Shown: positions 15,017-24,143 of the stretch, one piece after another
Position numbering within the stretch: position 1 is the first letter of the stretch
How the letters are laid out: the number at the start of each line of letters is the position of its first letter
Assembly (NCBI RefSeq): GCF_000026225.1
Contig: NC_011743.1
Span: 1 to 55,150 of the forward strand
Direction: 5' to 3'
Source of the DNA: Escherichia fergusonii ATCC 35469
GTDB taxonomy: Bacteria; Pseudomonadota; Gammaproteobacteria; Enterobacterales; Enterobacteriaceae
DNA length: 55,150 nt
Notes under the pieces: model-generated
Told to the model about the DNA's origin: nothing
Databases searched by the model: none
What the model saw: the letters and a program-made list of their open reading frames with translations, nothing else
Position numbers and translations under genes: made by a program

Positions 15017-18000
15017 ATGAAAATTGAACAGATTTTTTCCAAGAAGTTGACGCGTGACATTAATGGCGTTGTTAAAGCGGAACAGAAAGACAATGACAGT
15101 GTGTATGTCGAGCTTGATGAGTATGTTGTTACCCGAGAGCTAGATCGTCACTTTCGTGCATTTTTTGAGGCTTATGTACCCTCTGTTGAGAAAAGCCACG
15201 GTGATATGTCAGGTAAAATTGGCGTATGGATTTCTGGCTTCTTTGGCTCGGGTAAATCGCACTTCCTGAAAATTTTATCTTATTTGCTTGAGAATAAATC
15301 TGTTGAAAAAGATGGCCAAGGCCGACAAGCGTTTGAGTTTTTCAAAGACAAAATCAACGACGCCATGCTGTTGGCGGACATCCAAAAAGCGGTTACCAAA
15401 GACACTGATGTTATTCTTTTTAACATCGATTCGCGAGCCAATACGGACGACCGAGAAAATGCCATTCTTAAGGTCTTCCTCAAAGTCTTTAATGAGCGTG
15501 TAGGATACTGCGCTGACTTTCCTCATATTGCGCACTTAGAACGCGAGCTTGATAAACGTAATCAATACGCATCTTTCAAGGACAAATTTGCTGAGTTGAC
15601 TCAATCAACTTGGGAAAAGGAGCGTGACGCCTATGACTTCTATCGAGACGAACTTTCAGAAGCACTCGCTCATGCCAGTGAGCAATCATTAGAGTCTGCC
15701 AAAGCGTGGGTTGAGCAGGTTGAAAACAATTTCCCGCTAGATATCCGAAACTTCTGTAAGTGGGTTAATGAATACTTAGATCGCACTGGGGATCGTAACC
15801 TTCTTTTCTTAGTCGATGAAGTCGGTCAGTTTATCGGTAAGAACACACAAATGATGTTGAAGCTTCAGACCATTACTGAAGATCTTGGCACATATTGTGG
15901 TGGCAGAGCTTGGGTCGTTGTTACCTCTCAGGCAGACATTGATGCTGCCATTGGTGGTATGGATAAGCGCGATGGCGAGGACTTCTCTAAAATTCAAGGG
16001 CGTTTTAGTACCCGCTTACAGCTGTCGAGCTCGAATACCTCGGAAGTTATTCAAAAGCGATTGTTGTCCAAAACGGAAGAAGCTCGTACACACCTCATCG
16101 ATGTCTTTGCTGAAAAGGGCGACATTCTTCGTAACCAGCTGACATTTGATAAAACGACAACCGCGTCTCTAAAGGGCTACACCGATGCTCCGTCTTTCGT
16201 GGACAACTATCCGTTTGTGCCTTACCACTACACGCTGGTTCAAAAAGTGTTTGAGTCAATTCGAACAAAAGGCGCGACGGGTAAGCACTTAGCCATGGGT
16301 GAGCGTTCATTACTTGATGCTTTCCAATCAGCTGCAAAACAGATGAAGGACTCTGGCCTTGATGTGTTAATCCCGTTTTATAGTTTCTACGCACCGATTG
16401 AAAGCTTTTTGGAGCCAGCGGTTAAGCGAACGATTGACCAAGCCTGTGAGTTGGATTCCTTAACAGAATTCGATGGCAAGATCCTAAAAACGCTTTTCTT
16501 GATCCGTTATGTGGACGTTGTCAAAAGCACACTAGACAACCTTGTGACGCTGTCAATTGATCGAATCGATGCCGATAAAATTGCGCTGCGTAAACAAATT
16601 GAAGAGAGCTTGAATCGTCTTGAACGCCAATTGCTGATTGCGCGTAATGGTGATGAGTTTATCTTCCTGACCAACGAAGAAAAAGAGATCGAAAACGAGA
16701 TCCGCCACACTGACGTTGAAATGTCAGAGGTCTCGAGCAAGCTTTCAGCCATCGTATTTGACGGTATTTTGAAAGGTAATCGTGCCTATCGATACCCGAT
16801 TAATAAGCAAGACTTTGCGGTGAGCCGTTTTTGCAATGGTCATCCAAAAGATGGCACCACGCTGGAAGACCTAGTCATTAAAGTCATTTCACCTTTGGAT
16901 TCGCACTTTGAAAATTACGCCCACGATCAAGCGTGCATCAATCATACGCTTGAGGCTGATGGGTGCGTGCTCGTCAAGCTGGGCGAACATAAGCGTCTTT
17001 GGGATGAGCTGACAACCTTTATAAAAACTGACCGATTCTTAAAACAAAATTCAGGACAGCGACCAGAGCAAGAACACCTTCTCCGCGAAAAGCAGATGGA
17101 AAATATGGAGCGTGAAAAACGCTTAAGAACGGATTTTGAAGCTTTGTTTGCCGAGGCTGACGTTTACGCTATCGGCACAAAACTGCCGAAGAAATCAGCA
17201 ACGCCAAGTGCCATCGTCGAAGAAGCATACAAATACGTTATCGAAAATACCTTCGCTAAATTGAACATGCTCAAGGCAACGCCTGGTGAAGTTTTGCGTG
17301 AGCTACAGGCCGTTCTTGTTGCTGATGATATTGCTCAGATTGGACGGGATCTTCAAGCGGATGAATGTAACCCAGAAGCTACGCGTGAGGTTGAGCAGTA
17401 CGTAACGCTAAAAGTCGAGCGTAATGAGCCTGTTTACTTACGTGACATCGTTGCCCACTTCGGCAAGCGCCCGTATGGCTGGCCAGACAATGAAATCTTA
17501 TTGCTCACTGCAAGGCTGGGCTTGGCTGGAAAGTTATCTTTTAGTACCCAAGGCACAGATCTGGCGTTGAAAAAAGCTTACGAGCCGTTTACCAGCGTGC
17601 GTAAACGCGGTGAGATCCGTGTACATAAAATCAGGCAACATGACGAGCGCCAAATCAAAAAGGCTGCTGGTCTTGTTAAAGAGATCTTTTCAAAAACCTT
17701 TACCGGCTCTGGTGAAAAGGAGCTCTACGAATTAGTGCGCGATGAATTACTGGCTTGGAATGAAAAGCTTAAATCATTCAGAACCAAGTCACAGACAGGC
17801 CATTTCCCAGGTAAATCTCAAATTGACGATGGTCTTGCATTGGTCGCGGGTATTCTTGAGCAAACTTCAAGCTTCGCTCTTATCACCCGATTCTTAGAAG
17901 ACGCTGATGCCCTTGAAGAGTTTGCTGAGGACTTTGAGGATCTTGATGACTTCTACAATAGCCAATTTCAAACTTGGCAAGCCCTTGCTGGCGCATTGAA

Positions 18001-18694
18001 CGAGAAGTTTAAGGCCAATAGACCTGCGTTAGAAAAAGACAGTGAAGCATTAAAAGCGCTCACTGAATTAGAACGCATTTACAATATGCCCTCACCGTAT
18101 GAGCAGCTGCGCCACATTAATCCGCTTATCGAGCAGGTGGCAAAAGTTAACTCAACATTGGTTGAAGAAAAACGCACTCATGCCTTAGAGCGTGTTGATC
18201 TGCGCATCGGACGTGTAAAAGAAGCGCTAGCTGAAGCTCATGCACCGTCTGAATTACAGAACCAAGCACTGCGCCCGTTACAAATGTGCAGACAGCGCAT
18301 TGAAGAGACCTCTTCAATACCACAAATTATCAGTGAGCAAACTGAAGCGGAAGGTTACGAGGACGAAGCTTATGAGTTGCTGAATGGCTTTATCGAAGAT
18401 CAACGCAAAAAAGCTGAAGCTGAGCAAAGACGTCGTGAACTCGAACAGCAGACACGCGAAGAGGAAGCAGCGAAAGCCGGTAAAGCAGCTCCAGCACCTG
18501 AGCCAGCCTCTGAACCAGTGCAGCCACAGCCGGTTGCAAAACGTACCGTAACGATTAACTCAACCGATGCCATGGCTAAGTCAGTAACAACCGGATTCAT
18601 TGAAAGTGAAGCCGAAGTTGATGCCTATCTTGCCGCTTTAAGAGAGCAGCTGATTGCTGCGGTCAAAGCTGGCGACCGAGTAAGAATTAAGTAA
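15017..18694 (+). CDS. brxC: BrxC, large ATPase of BREX
   Basis: ATPase of 1225 residues, the typical size (older name PglY). Walker A is GFFGSGKS with Lys80, in KIGVWISGFFGSGKSHF. The Walker B candidate is NLLFLVDEVGQFIG (about 260-275). Long helical and coiled segments follow, and the region around residues 1130-1175 is Lys/Glu/Ala- and Pro-rich, a likely flexible linker before a conserved C-terminal end. ATG 15017 has AGGGAG 8 bases upstream. BrxC is required both for host methylation complexes and for phage exclusion in known systems. No frameshift is seen. Confidence 0.95.
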   Translation: MKIEQIFSKKLTRDINGVVKAEQKDNDSVYVELDEYVVTRELDRHFRAFFEAYVPSVEKSHGDMSGKIGVWISGFFGSGKSHFLKILSYLLENKSVEKDGQGRQAFEFFKDKINDAMLLADIQKAVTKDTDVILFNIDSRANTDDRENAILKVFLKVFNERVGYCADFPHIAHLERELDKRNQYASFKDKFAELTQSTWEKERDAYDFYRDELSEALAHASEQSLESAKAWVEQVENNFPLDIRNFCKWVNEYLDRTGDRNLLFLVDEVGQFIGKNTQMMLKLQTITEDLGTYCGGRAWVVVTSQADIDAAIGGMDKRDGEDFSKIQGRFSTRLQLSSSNTSEVIQKRLLSKTEEARTHLIDVFAEKGDILRNQLTFDKTTTASLKGYTDAPSFVDNYPFVPYHYTLVQKVFESIRTKGATGKHLAMGERSLLDAFQSAAKQMKDSGLDVLIPFYSFYAPIESFLEPAVKRTIDQACELDSLTEFDGKILKTLFLIRYVDVVKSTLDNLVTLSIDRIDADKIALRKQIEESLNRLERQLLIARNGDEFIFLTNEEKEIENEIRHTDVEMSEVSSKLSAIVFDGILKGNRAYRYPINKQDFAVSRFCNGHPKDGTTLEDLVIKVISPLDSHFENYAHDQACINHTLEADGCVLVKLGEHKRLWDELTTFIKTDRFLKQNSGQRPEQEHLLREKQMENMEREKRLRTDFEALFAEADVYAIGTKLPKKSATPSAIVEEAYKYVIENTFAKLNMLKATPGEVLRELQAVLVADDIAQIGRDLQADECNPEATREVEQYVTLKVERNEPVYLRDIVAHFGKRPYGWPDNEILLLTARLGLAGKLSFSTQGTDLALKKAYEPFTSVRKRGEIRVHKIRQHDERQIKKAAGLVKEIFSKTFTGSGEKELYELVRDELLAWNEKLKSFRTKSQTGHFPGKSQIDDGLALVAGILEQTSSFALITRFLEDADALEEFAEDFEDLDDFYNSQFQTWQALAGALNEKFKANRPALEKDSEALKALTELERIYNMPSPYEQLRHINPLIEQVAKVNSTLVEEKRTHALERVDLRIGRVKEALAEAHAPSELQNQALRPLQMCRQRIEETSSIPQIISEQTEAEGYEDEAYELLNGFIEDQRKKAEAEQRRRELEQQTREEEAAKAGKAAPAPEPASEPVQPQPVAKRTVTINSTDAMAKSVTTGFIESEAEVDAYLAALREQLIAAVKAGDRVRIK

Positions 18695-18710
18695 GAGGCA
18701 ACGGATAGCT

Positions 18711-20474
18711 ATGTATCAAGCGGGTGGAACAATAAGATCATTACTCGACAAGGTTGCTGAGCAGGAATACCTGTTACCGGCCATCCAGCGAGAGTTTGTA
18801 TGGCGACCAGAACAGATCTGTCGTCTATTTGATAGCCTGTTGCAAGGTTACCCGTTTGGGACCTTTCTATTCTGGAAGATAAAACCAGAGAACCGGGATA
18901 GTTATCAGTTTTATCAGTTCATGCAGCATTACCATGAGCGCGATAACTACCATTGTGAAAATGTCACTCAGTTACCGGAACGTGAGTTCATTGCCGTCCT
19001 AGATGGACAGCAGCGGATTACCGCTTTGAACATCGGCCTGCGCGGTTCATTTGCGTGGAAGCTGACAGGTAAATGGTGGAGCAATGATGACGCCTTCCCA
19101 GTGCGCAGGCTTCACTTGAATCTGTTAAGCAAGCCCGACTTGGAAACTGGGTCGATGTATGACTTTGAGTTCCTAACCGACGATAAAGCCTCTTTGGATG
19201 CATCTGAACAATACTGGTTCCGTGTAGGCCGGATCATGGAAGAGGAAGAAGATGCACTTATCGATGAAGTTGCTGATGATGCTAGGTTGAGCTCGGAGCA
19301 ACGCAAAGAGGCTCGCTCAACTCTTCGTCACTTGTATCGGACCATCCATGACAAAGACAAGATTTCGTTTTACGAAGAAAGTGATCAGAGCCTTGAACGT
19401 GTTCTGAATATCTTTATCCGCATGAATAGCGGCGGCACTACTTTGTCCTACTCAGACTTACTACTTTCAATAGCAGTAGCGCAGTGGAGCTCGTTAGATG
19501 CCCGTGAAGAAATTCATGCATTAGTGGATGAGATGAACCGTGTTGGTGATGGATTCAACGTATCAAAAGATCTCGTTTTAAAAGCAGGCTTAATGCTCTC
19601 TGACATCGGTAGCGTGGGCTTTAAGGTTGAGAACTTTAACAAGGAAAACATGGCGATTCTCGAAAAGAACTGGACGCCAATTCGTGATGCGTTATTGCTC
19701 TCAATGCAGTTGCTGGCAAGTTTTGGTTTTAATGCACAAAACCTCAGAGCAACAAGTGCCATCCTCCCGTTAGCCTATTACCTGCACCACCGAAAGTTAA
19801 CGGCAAGCTACCTTTCTAGGGTTGAATATGCGGTCGATAGAGAATGCATCAGAAACTGGCTCATTAGGTCGTTGTTGAAAGCGTCAGGCATCTGGGGAAG
19901 TGGTTTGGATACCCTGCTTACTATGCTTCGCTCAGACATTAAACAATCGGGTGATACGGGTTTCCCGCTAGCGAAAATTGAAGCGACCATGCAACAGCGT
20001 GGTAAATCGTTGCGCTTTGACCCAGAGGAAATTAGTGAACTAGCGCAGTTGGATTATGGTAATCCGCGTACCTTTGCCTTGTTGACTTTGTTGTTCCCAG
20101 GATTCGATTTTTCACGACACTTTCATGTGGACCACATTTACCCCAAAGGTTTGTTTACGCGTAACAAGCTTGCAAAAGTTGGTGTCCCAGCTGAACAGCT
20201 AGATGAACTCATCGAGGCATCTAATAAGCTGCCAAACCTTCAACTGTTGGAAGGGACAATCAACAACCAGAAGCGGCAAAAAATGCCCCATGAATGGTAT
20301 GCGCAGCAGTGGCCTGATGTGAATGCAAGACAAGCACATCTGCAATCGCAAGCCATAACATCATTACCTGAACAACTAAACCAGTTTATGGACTTTTACC
20401 GCGAGCGTCAGGAAACACTGCTTGCCCGCATTAGAACTGCATTACAACCCGCAAGCAGCGTAGAGACAGAATAA
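18711..20474 (+). CDS. DUF262 and HNH nuclease-like protein inside BREX
   Basis: A 587-residue protein with the GmrSD-like layout in one chain. The N-terminal DUF262 domain has IQREFVW (25-31), a partner motif YPFGTFLFW, and the ParB-like nucleotide-binding signature VLDGQQRITAL around 97-107. The C-terminal part has HFHVDHIYPKG, with D474-H475, then the Asn-containing KLPNLQLLEGTINNQKRQKM, an HNH (DUF1524-like) nuclease pattern. GmrSD enzymes cut modified DNA such as glucosylated hydroxymethylcytosine; in the BREX island of pEFER a related enzyme, BrxU, complements BREX. Here the gene sits between brxC and pglX with a 15-bp gap on each side (AAGAGG ribosome site), so it is part of the operon. 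Substrate specificity is unknown. Confidence 0.85.
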   Translation: MYQAGGTIRSLLDKVAEQEYLLPAIQREFVWRPEQICRLFDSLLQGYPFGTFLFWKIKPENRDSYQFYQFMQHYHERDNYHCENVTQLPEREFIAVLDGQQRITALNIGLRGSFAWKLTGKWWSNDDAFPVRRLHLNLLSKPDLETGSMYDFEFLTDDKASLDASEQYWFRVGRIMEEEEDALIDEVADDARLSSEQRKEARSTLRHLYRTIHDKDKISFYEESDQSLERVLNIFIRMNSGGTTLSYSDLLLSIAVAQWSSLDAREEIHALVDEMNRVGDGFNVSKDLVLKAGLMLSDIGSVGFKVENFNKENMAILEKNWTPIRDALLLSMQLLASFGFNAQNLRATSAILPLAYYLHHRKLTASYLSRVEYAVDRECIRNWLIRSLLKASGIWGSGLDTLLTMLRSDIKQSGDTGFPLAKIEATMQQRGKSLRFDPEEISELAQLDYGNPRTFALLTLLFPGFDFSRHFHVDHIYPKGLFTRNKLAKVGVPAEQLDELIEASNKLPNLQLLEGTINNQKRQKMPHEWYAQQWPDVNARQAHLQSQAITSLPEQLNQFMDFYRERQETLLARIRTALQPASSVETE

Positions 20475-20489
20475 GAGGCGCAAGATCAT

Positions 20490-23400
20490 ATGAATACGAA
20501 CAACATGAAAAAATACGCACCAAAAGCGCGCCGCGAATTTATGGATGCGGTAGCTAAACGATTAAATACCTTTGGTATCACCGCGAATAAAAAGGGCGAG
20601 CTACAAATTGCAGAAGCGAATCTACAAGGTTCTGTGCTTCAAATCGCCGGTAACAGTTTTGACGGTAAACTGGCCGAGCCCAGAAAACGCATAGTAGCCA
20701 GAAGCCAGAAACTGGGGTATGCACAACTTATTGAACAAGTAGCTTATACCTGGTTCAACCGTCTGTGTGCTATTCGCTATATGGAAATCCATGACTATCT
20801 AGGCCACGGTTTTCGTGTTTTGTCGCACCCAGACAACCCTAAAGGCTTTGAAATTATCGACCATGCCCAAGACGCTGCGGATGAACTCGGATTAGATAGA
20901 GCTCGCATTGTTGAACTCAAGCTTGCGGGCAACAAAGACGAAGAGCTGTATCGTGAACTGCTGTTAGGCCAGTGCCATAAGCTTCATGAGGCGATGCCTT
21001 TCTTATTTGACGCATTGGACGATGAAACTGAGCTTCTTCTACCAGACAACCTAACGCGTACCGACTCAATTCTGCGTGGATTGGTAGACGGCATCCCTGA
21101 AGAGGACTGGCAACAGGTAGAAGTGATTGGTTGGCTTTACCAATTCTACATCTCTGAAAAGAAAGATCAGGTAATGGGTAAGGTGGTCAAGAGTGAAGAC
21201 ATCCCTGCCGCCACCCAGCTATTTACACCCAACTGGATTGTGAAGTACCTAGTACAAAACTCAGTCGGTCGTCAATGGCTGCAAACCTACCCAGACTCTG
21301 CCATTAAAACGCAGATGGAATACTACATTGAGCCTGCTGAACAATCTGACGAAGTTAACCAACAGCTAAAGGCTATTACGCCAGAATCTATTGAACCTGA
21401 AACCATCAAAGTACTTGACCCTGCTTGTGGTTCGGGCCACATATTGATTGAAGCCTATAACGTGTTAAAAGCCATCTACGAAGAGCGTGGTTTCCGCTCT
21501 CGTGACATTCCAAAGATGATTCTGGAGAATAACCTCTACGGCCTGGACATAGATGATCGTGCAGCGCAGCTATCTGGCTTTGCGCTGATGATGATGGCCA
21601 GAGATGACGATAAGCGTATTTTTACCCGTAACGTGCGACTTAATGTACTGTCATTGCAGGAAAGTAACCATCTTGACCTGCCGACCTTATGGAAAGCACT
21701 CAATCTATCGGGAAGTTGGCAAAGCGGCACATCACAAGGCTTGTTCTCAGATGATGATCAAGATTTAAGCTCGTTCAATGCAGACAACCGCTACCAACTG
21801 CTGAAGCGAACGTTGGCAAGATTTACTCAGGCCAAAACCTTTGGTTCTTTGATTGATGTACCTAGCGATGACCATGAACAGCTAAAAGAAATACTTAGCA
21901 CTCTAGTCGAGCTACAAGAGTCAGGCGACTCAATGCAGAAGCCTGCGGCGAAGCAGTTGATTGAATTTGTTCATCAGGCATTGGTACTGTCGATTCGTTA
22001 CGATGCTGTTATTGCGAATCCCCCTTATATGGGAAGCAAATACCAAACGGCTGAAGTTAAGATGTTTTTAAAAGATAACTTTAAAGGTTATGAAAAGGAT
22101 TTATTTTCAGCCTATATAGTTCGAAATCTACAACTTGCTAAAGAGCATGGCCAGCTTGGGTTTATGACGCCTTTTGTATGGATGTTTATTTCAAGCTACG
22201 AACAACTAAGAAGCACTTTAATTGATGATGAAATTATCTCAACGCTAATCCAGTTAGAGTATTCCGGTTTTGACGGCGCAACAGTGCCTATTTGTACCTT
22301 TACACTAACTAAAGGTCATATTCCTGAATATATCGGTTCATATATACGATTGTCGGATTTTAAAGGTGCTGCAAACCAAGCACCTAAAACGCTCCAAGCA
22401 ATAAAAAATCCCGAATGTGGCTGGTTTTACAAGGCTAAGTCAGATGATTTCAAAAAGATCCCCGGAAGCCCAATTGCTTATTGGGCGTCTAGCTTACAAT
22501 TCTCAATGTTCGATTCACACCCGTTGCTTACAAGCATCGCTAATGTTGCTGAAGGGACTACTACTGGTGATGTAAATAGATTCCTAAAGATGTGGCATGA
22601 AATAGATGTCAATGGCTTAGGTATAGGTTTTGATAGTCGAGAAAGAGCAAAGGATTCTGGAAAGAAATGGTTTCCATACAATAAAGGAGGGGAATATAGA
22701 AAATGGTTTGGAAACAACGATTATGTTGTTAATTGGGCTGAAGACGGTAAAGAATTAAGACAATATCAAGGTTCCTTTTTACGTGGTGAAAAATTCTATT
22801 TTAAAGCAGGTTTAACTTGGTCAAAGGTTTCAAGTGGGATCTTAAGCTTTCGCCTTTTTGATGAAGGTTTTTTGTTTGATACCGGAGGCTTATGTGCGTT
22901 CTCTGACAACATTGAGTACATTGCAGCAATATTGAACTCAAAAGTATCACTGGATATTATGAGTATTCTTGCTCCGACTCTAAATTTTACAGTTGGAACT
23001 GTATCTAGTTTACCTATAGTAGAAGGTATTCCGAGACTAACTGAAAATGCCAATAGACTAAAAAGACTTTCCAAGTCAGATTGGGATAGTTATGAAACAT
23101 CATGGGATTTTACTAAACACCCGCTGTTGTCACATACATCACTATTGATAAAGGATTCATATAGCCGCTTATTGCTCGAAAATAGTCAATCTCTCAAAGA
23201 GTATAGAGAAATTGAAGAGTACAACAATAAGGTTATCGCTGAGGCTTATGGAATAACATCAGACGCTTTAACAATTGCTGATCATGAGATTACATTGTTT
23301 TCTTCTTTCGGTTATAGGTATGGTCCCGATCGCGCTGTTAACGGTGAATTTTTGTATAGATCTGATGTCGTCGCTGAACTTATTAGCTACTCAATAGGAG

Positions 23401-24143
23401 CGATGTTAGGGCGATATTCTATTGATAGTAAAGGAGTAGTCTATGCCCACACAGCAAACGAGGGCTTTGAACAGCTTGTTGCCGAAGGAGCTTACAAAAC
23501 ATTCCCAGCCGATGAAGATGGAATCATTCCGTTAACAGATCAAGAGTGGTTCAAAGACGATGCTACCAACCGGTTCCGTGAGTTTGTTCAAGTTGTTTGG
23601 GGTGATGATCATCTGCAAGAAAACTTGGATTTCGTCGCCGAATCACTATGTCTCAACGCCATTAAACCGAAAAAATCTGAATCAGCTCTGGAGACGATTC
23701 GCCGTTATTTATCGACTCAGTTCTATAAAGACCACCTGAAGACTTATAAAAAACGCCCTATTTATTGGCTGTTTAGCTCAGGCAAACAGAAGGCTTTTGA
23801 GTGCCTGGTGTATTTGCATCGCTACAACGAGGGCACGCTTTCGCGTATGCGTACCGAGTATGTCACCCCGCTACTAGGCAAATACGATGCTTATGCAGAG
23901 CAACTTGAGAAGCAGATTGAAACGGCCGACTCGACCAGTGAAGCAAACCGCTTCAAGAAAGAGTTGGATGCCTTAATCAAGAAACAGGTCGAACTACGAG
24001 AGTTTGATGACAAGCTAAAACACTATGCCGATATGCGTATTTCACTGGATCTGGATGATGGCGTGAAAGTGAATTACGGCAAGTTTGGTGATCTGTTGGC
24101 TGATGTTAAGGCCATTACCGGTTCGGCCCCGGAGGTTAACTAA
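20490..24143 (+). CDS. pglX: PglX, BREX adenine-specific DNA methyltransferase
   Basis: Class I amino-methyltransferase of 1217 residues. The SAM motif is LDPACGSGHILIEAYNVL, with D310-PACGSG, and the catalytic NPPY is at 510-513 (VIANPPYMGSK). PglX marks host DNA at a BREX site, in known systems the fifth position adenine of a 6-bp non-palindromic sequence, and is also needed to block phage replication. The segment after NPPY (about 515-990) is visibly richer in A+T than the flanks and probably contains the target-recognition domain. Its stop overlaps the pglZ ATG by one base. No interruption is seen; the recognition sequence cannot be read from the protein. Confidence 0.96.
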   Translation: MNTNNMKKYAPKARREFMDAVAKRLNTFGITANKKGELQIAEANLQGSVLQIAGNSFDGKLAEPRKRIVARSQKLGYAQLIEQVAYTWFNRLCAIRYMEIHDYLGHGFRVLSHPDNPKGFEIIDHAQDAADELGLDRARIVELKLAGNKDEELYRELLLGQCHKLHEAMPFLFDALDDETELLLPDNLTRTDSILRGLVDGIPEEDWQQVEVIGWLYQFYISEKKDQVMGKVVKSEDIPAATQLFTPNWIVKYLVQNSVGRQWLQTYPDSAIKTQMEYYIEPAEQSDEVNQQLKAITPESIEPETIKVLDPACGSGHILIEAYNVLKAIYEERGFRSRDIPKMILENNLYGLDIDDRAAQLSGFALMMMARDDDKRIFTRNVRLNVLSLQESNHLDLPTLWKALNLSGSWQSGTSQGLFSDDDQDLSSFNADNRYQLLKRTLARFTQAKTFGSLIDVPSDDHEQLKEILSTLVELQESGDSMQKPAAKQLIEFVHQALVLSIRYDAVIANPPYMGSKYQTAEVKMFLKDNFKGYEKDLFSAYIVRNLQLAKEHGQLGFMTPFVWMFISSYEQLRSTLIDDEIISTLIQLEYSGFDGATVPICTFTLTKGHIPEYIGSYIRLSDFKGAANQAPKTLQAIKNPECGWFYKAKSDDFKKIPGSPIAYWASSLQFSMFDSHPLLTSIANVAEGTTTGDVNRFLKMWHEIDVNGLGIGFDSRERAKDSGKKWFPYNKGGEYRKWFGNNDYVVNWAEDGKELRQYQGSFLRGEKFYFKAGLTWSKVSSGILSFRLFDEGFLFDTGGLCAFSDNIEYIAAILNSKVSLDIMSILAPTLNFTVGTVSSLPIVEGIPRLTENANRLKRLSKSDWDSYETSWDFTKHPLLSHTSLLIKDSYSRLLLENSQSLKEYREIEEYNNKVIAEAYGITSDALTIADHEITLFSSFGYRYGPDRAVNGEFLYRSDVVAELISYSIGAMLGRYSIDSKGVVYAHTANEGFEQLVAEGAYKTFPADEDGIIPLTDQEWFKDDATNRFREFVQVVWGDDHLQENLDFVAESLCLNAIKPKKSESALETIRRYLSTQFYKDHLKTYKKRPIYWLFSSGKQKAFECLVYLHRYNEGTLSRMRTEYVTPLLGKYDAYAEQLEKQIETADSTSEANRFKKELDALIKKQVELREFDDKLKHYADMRISLDLDDGVKVNYGKFGDLLADVKAITGSAPEVN

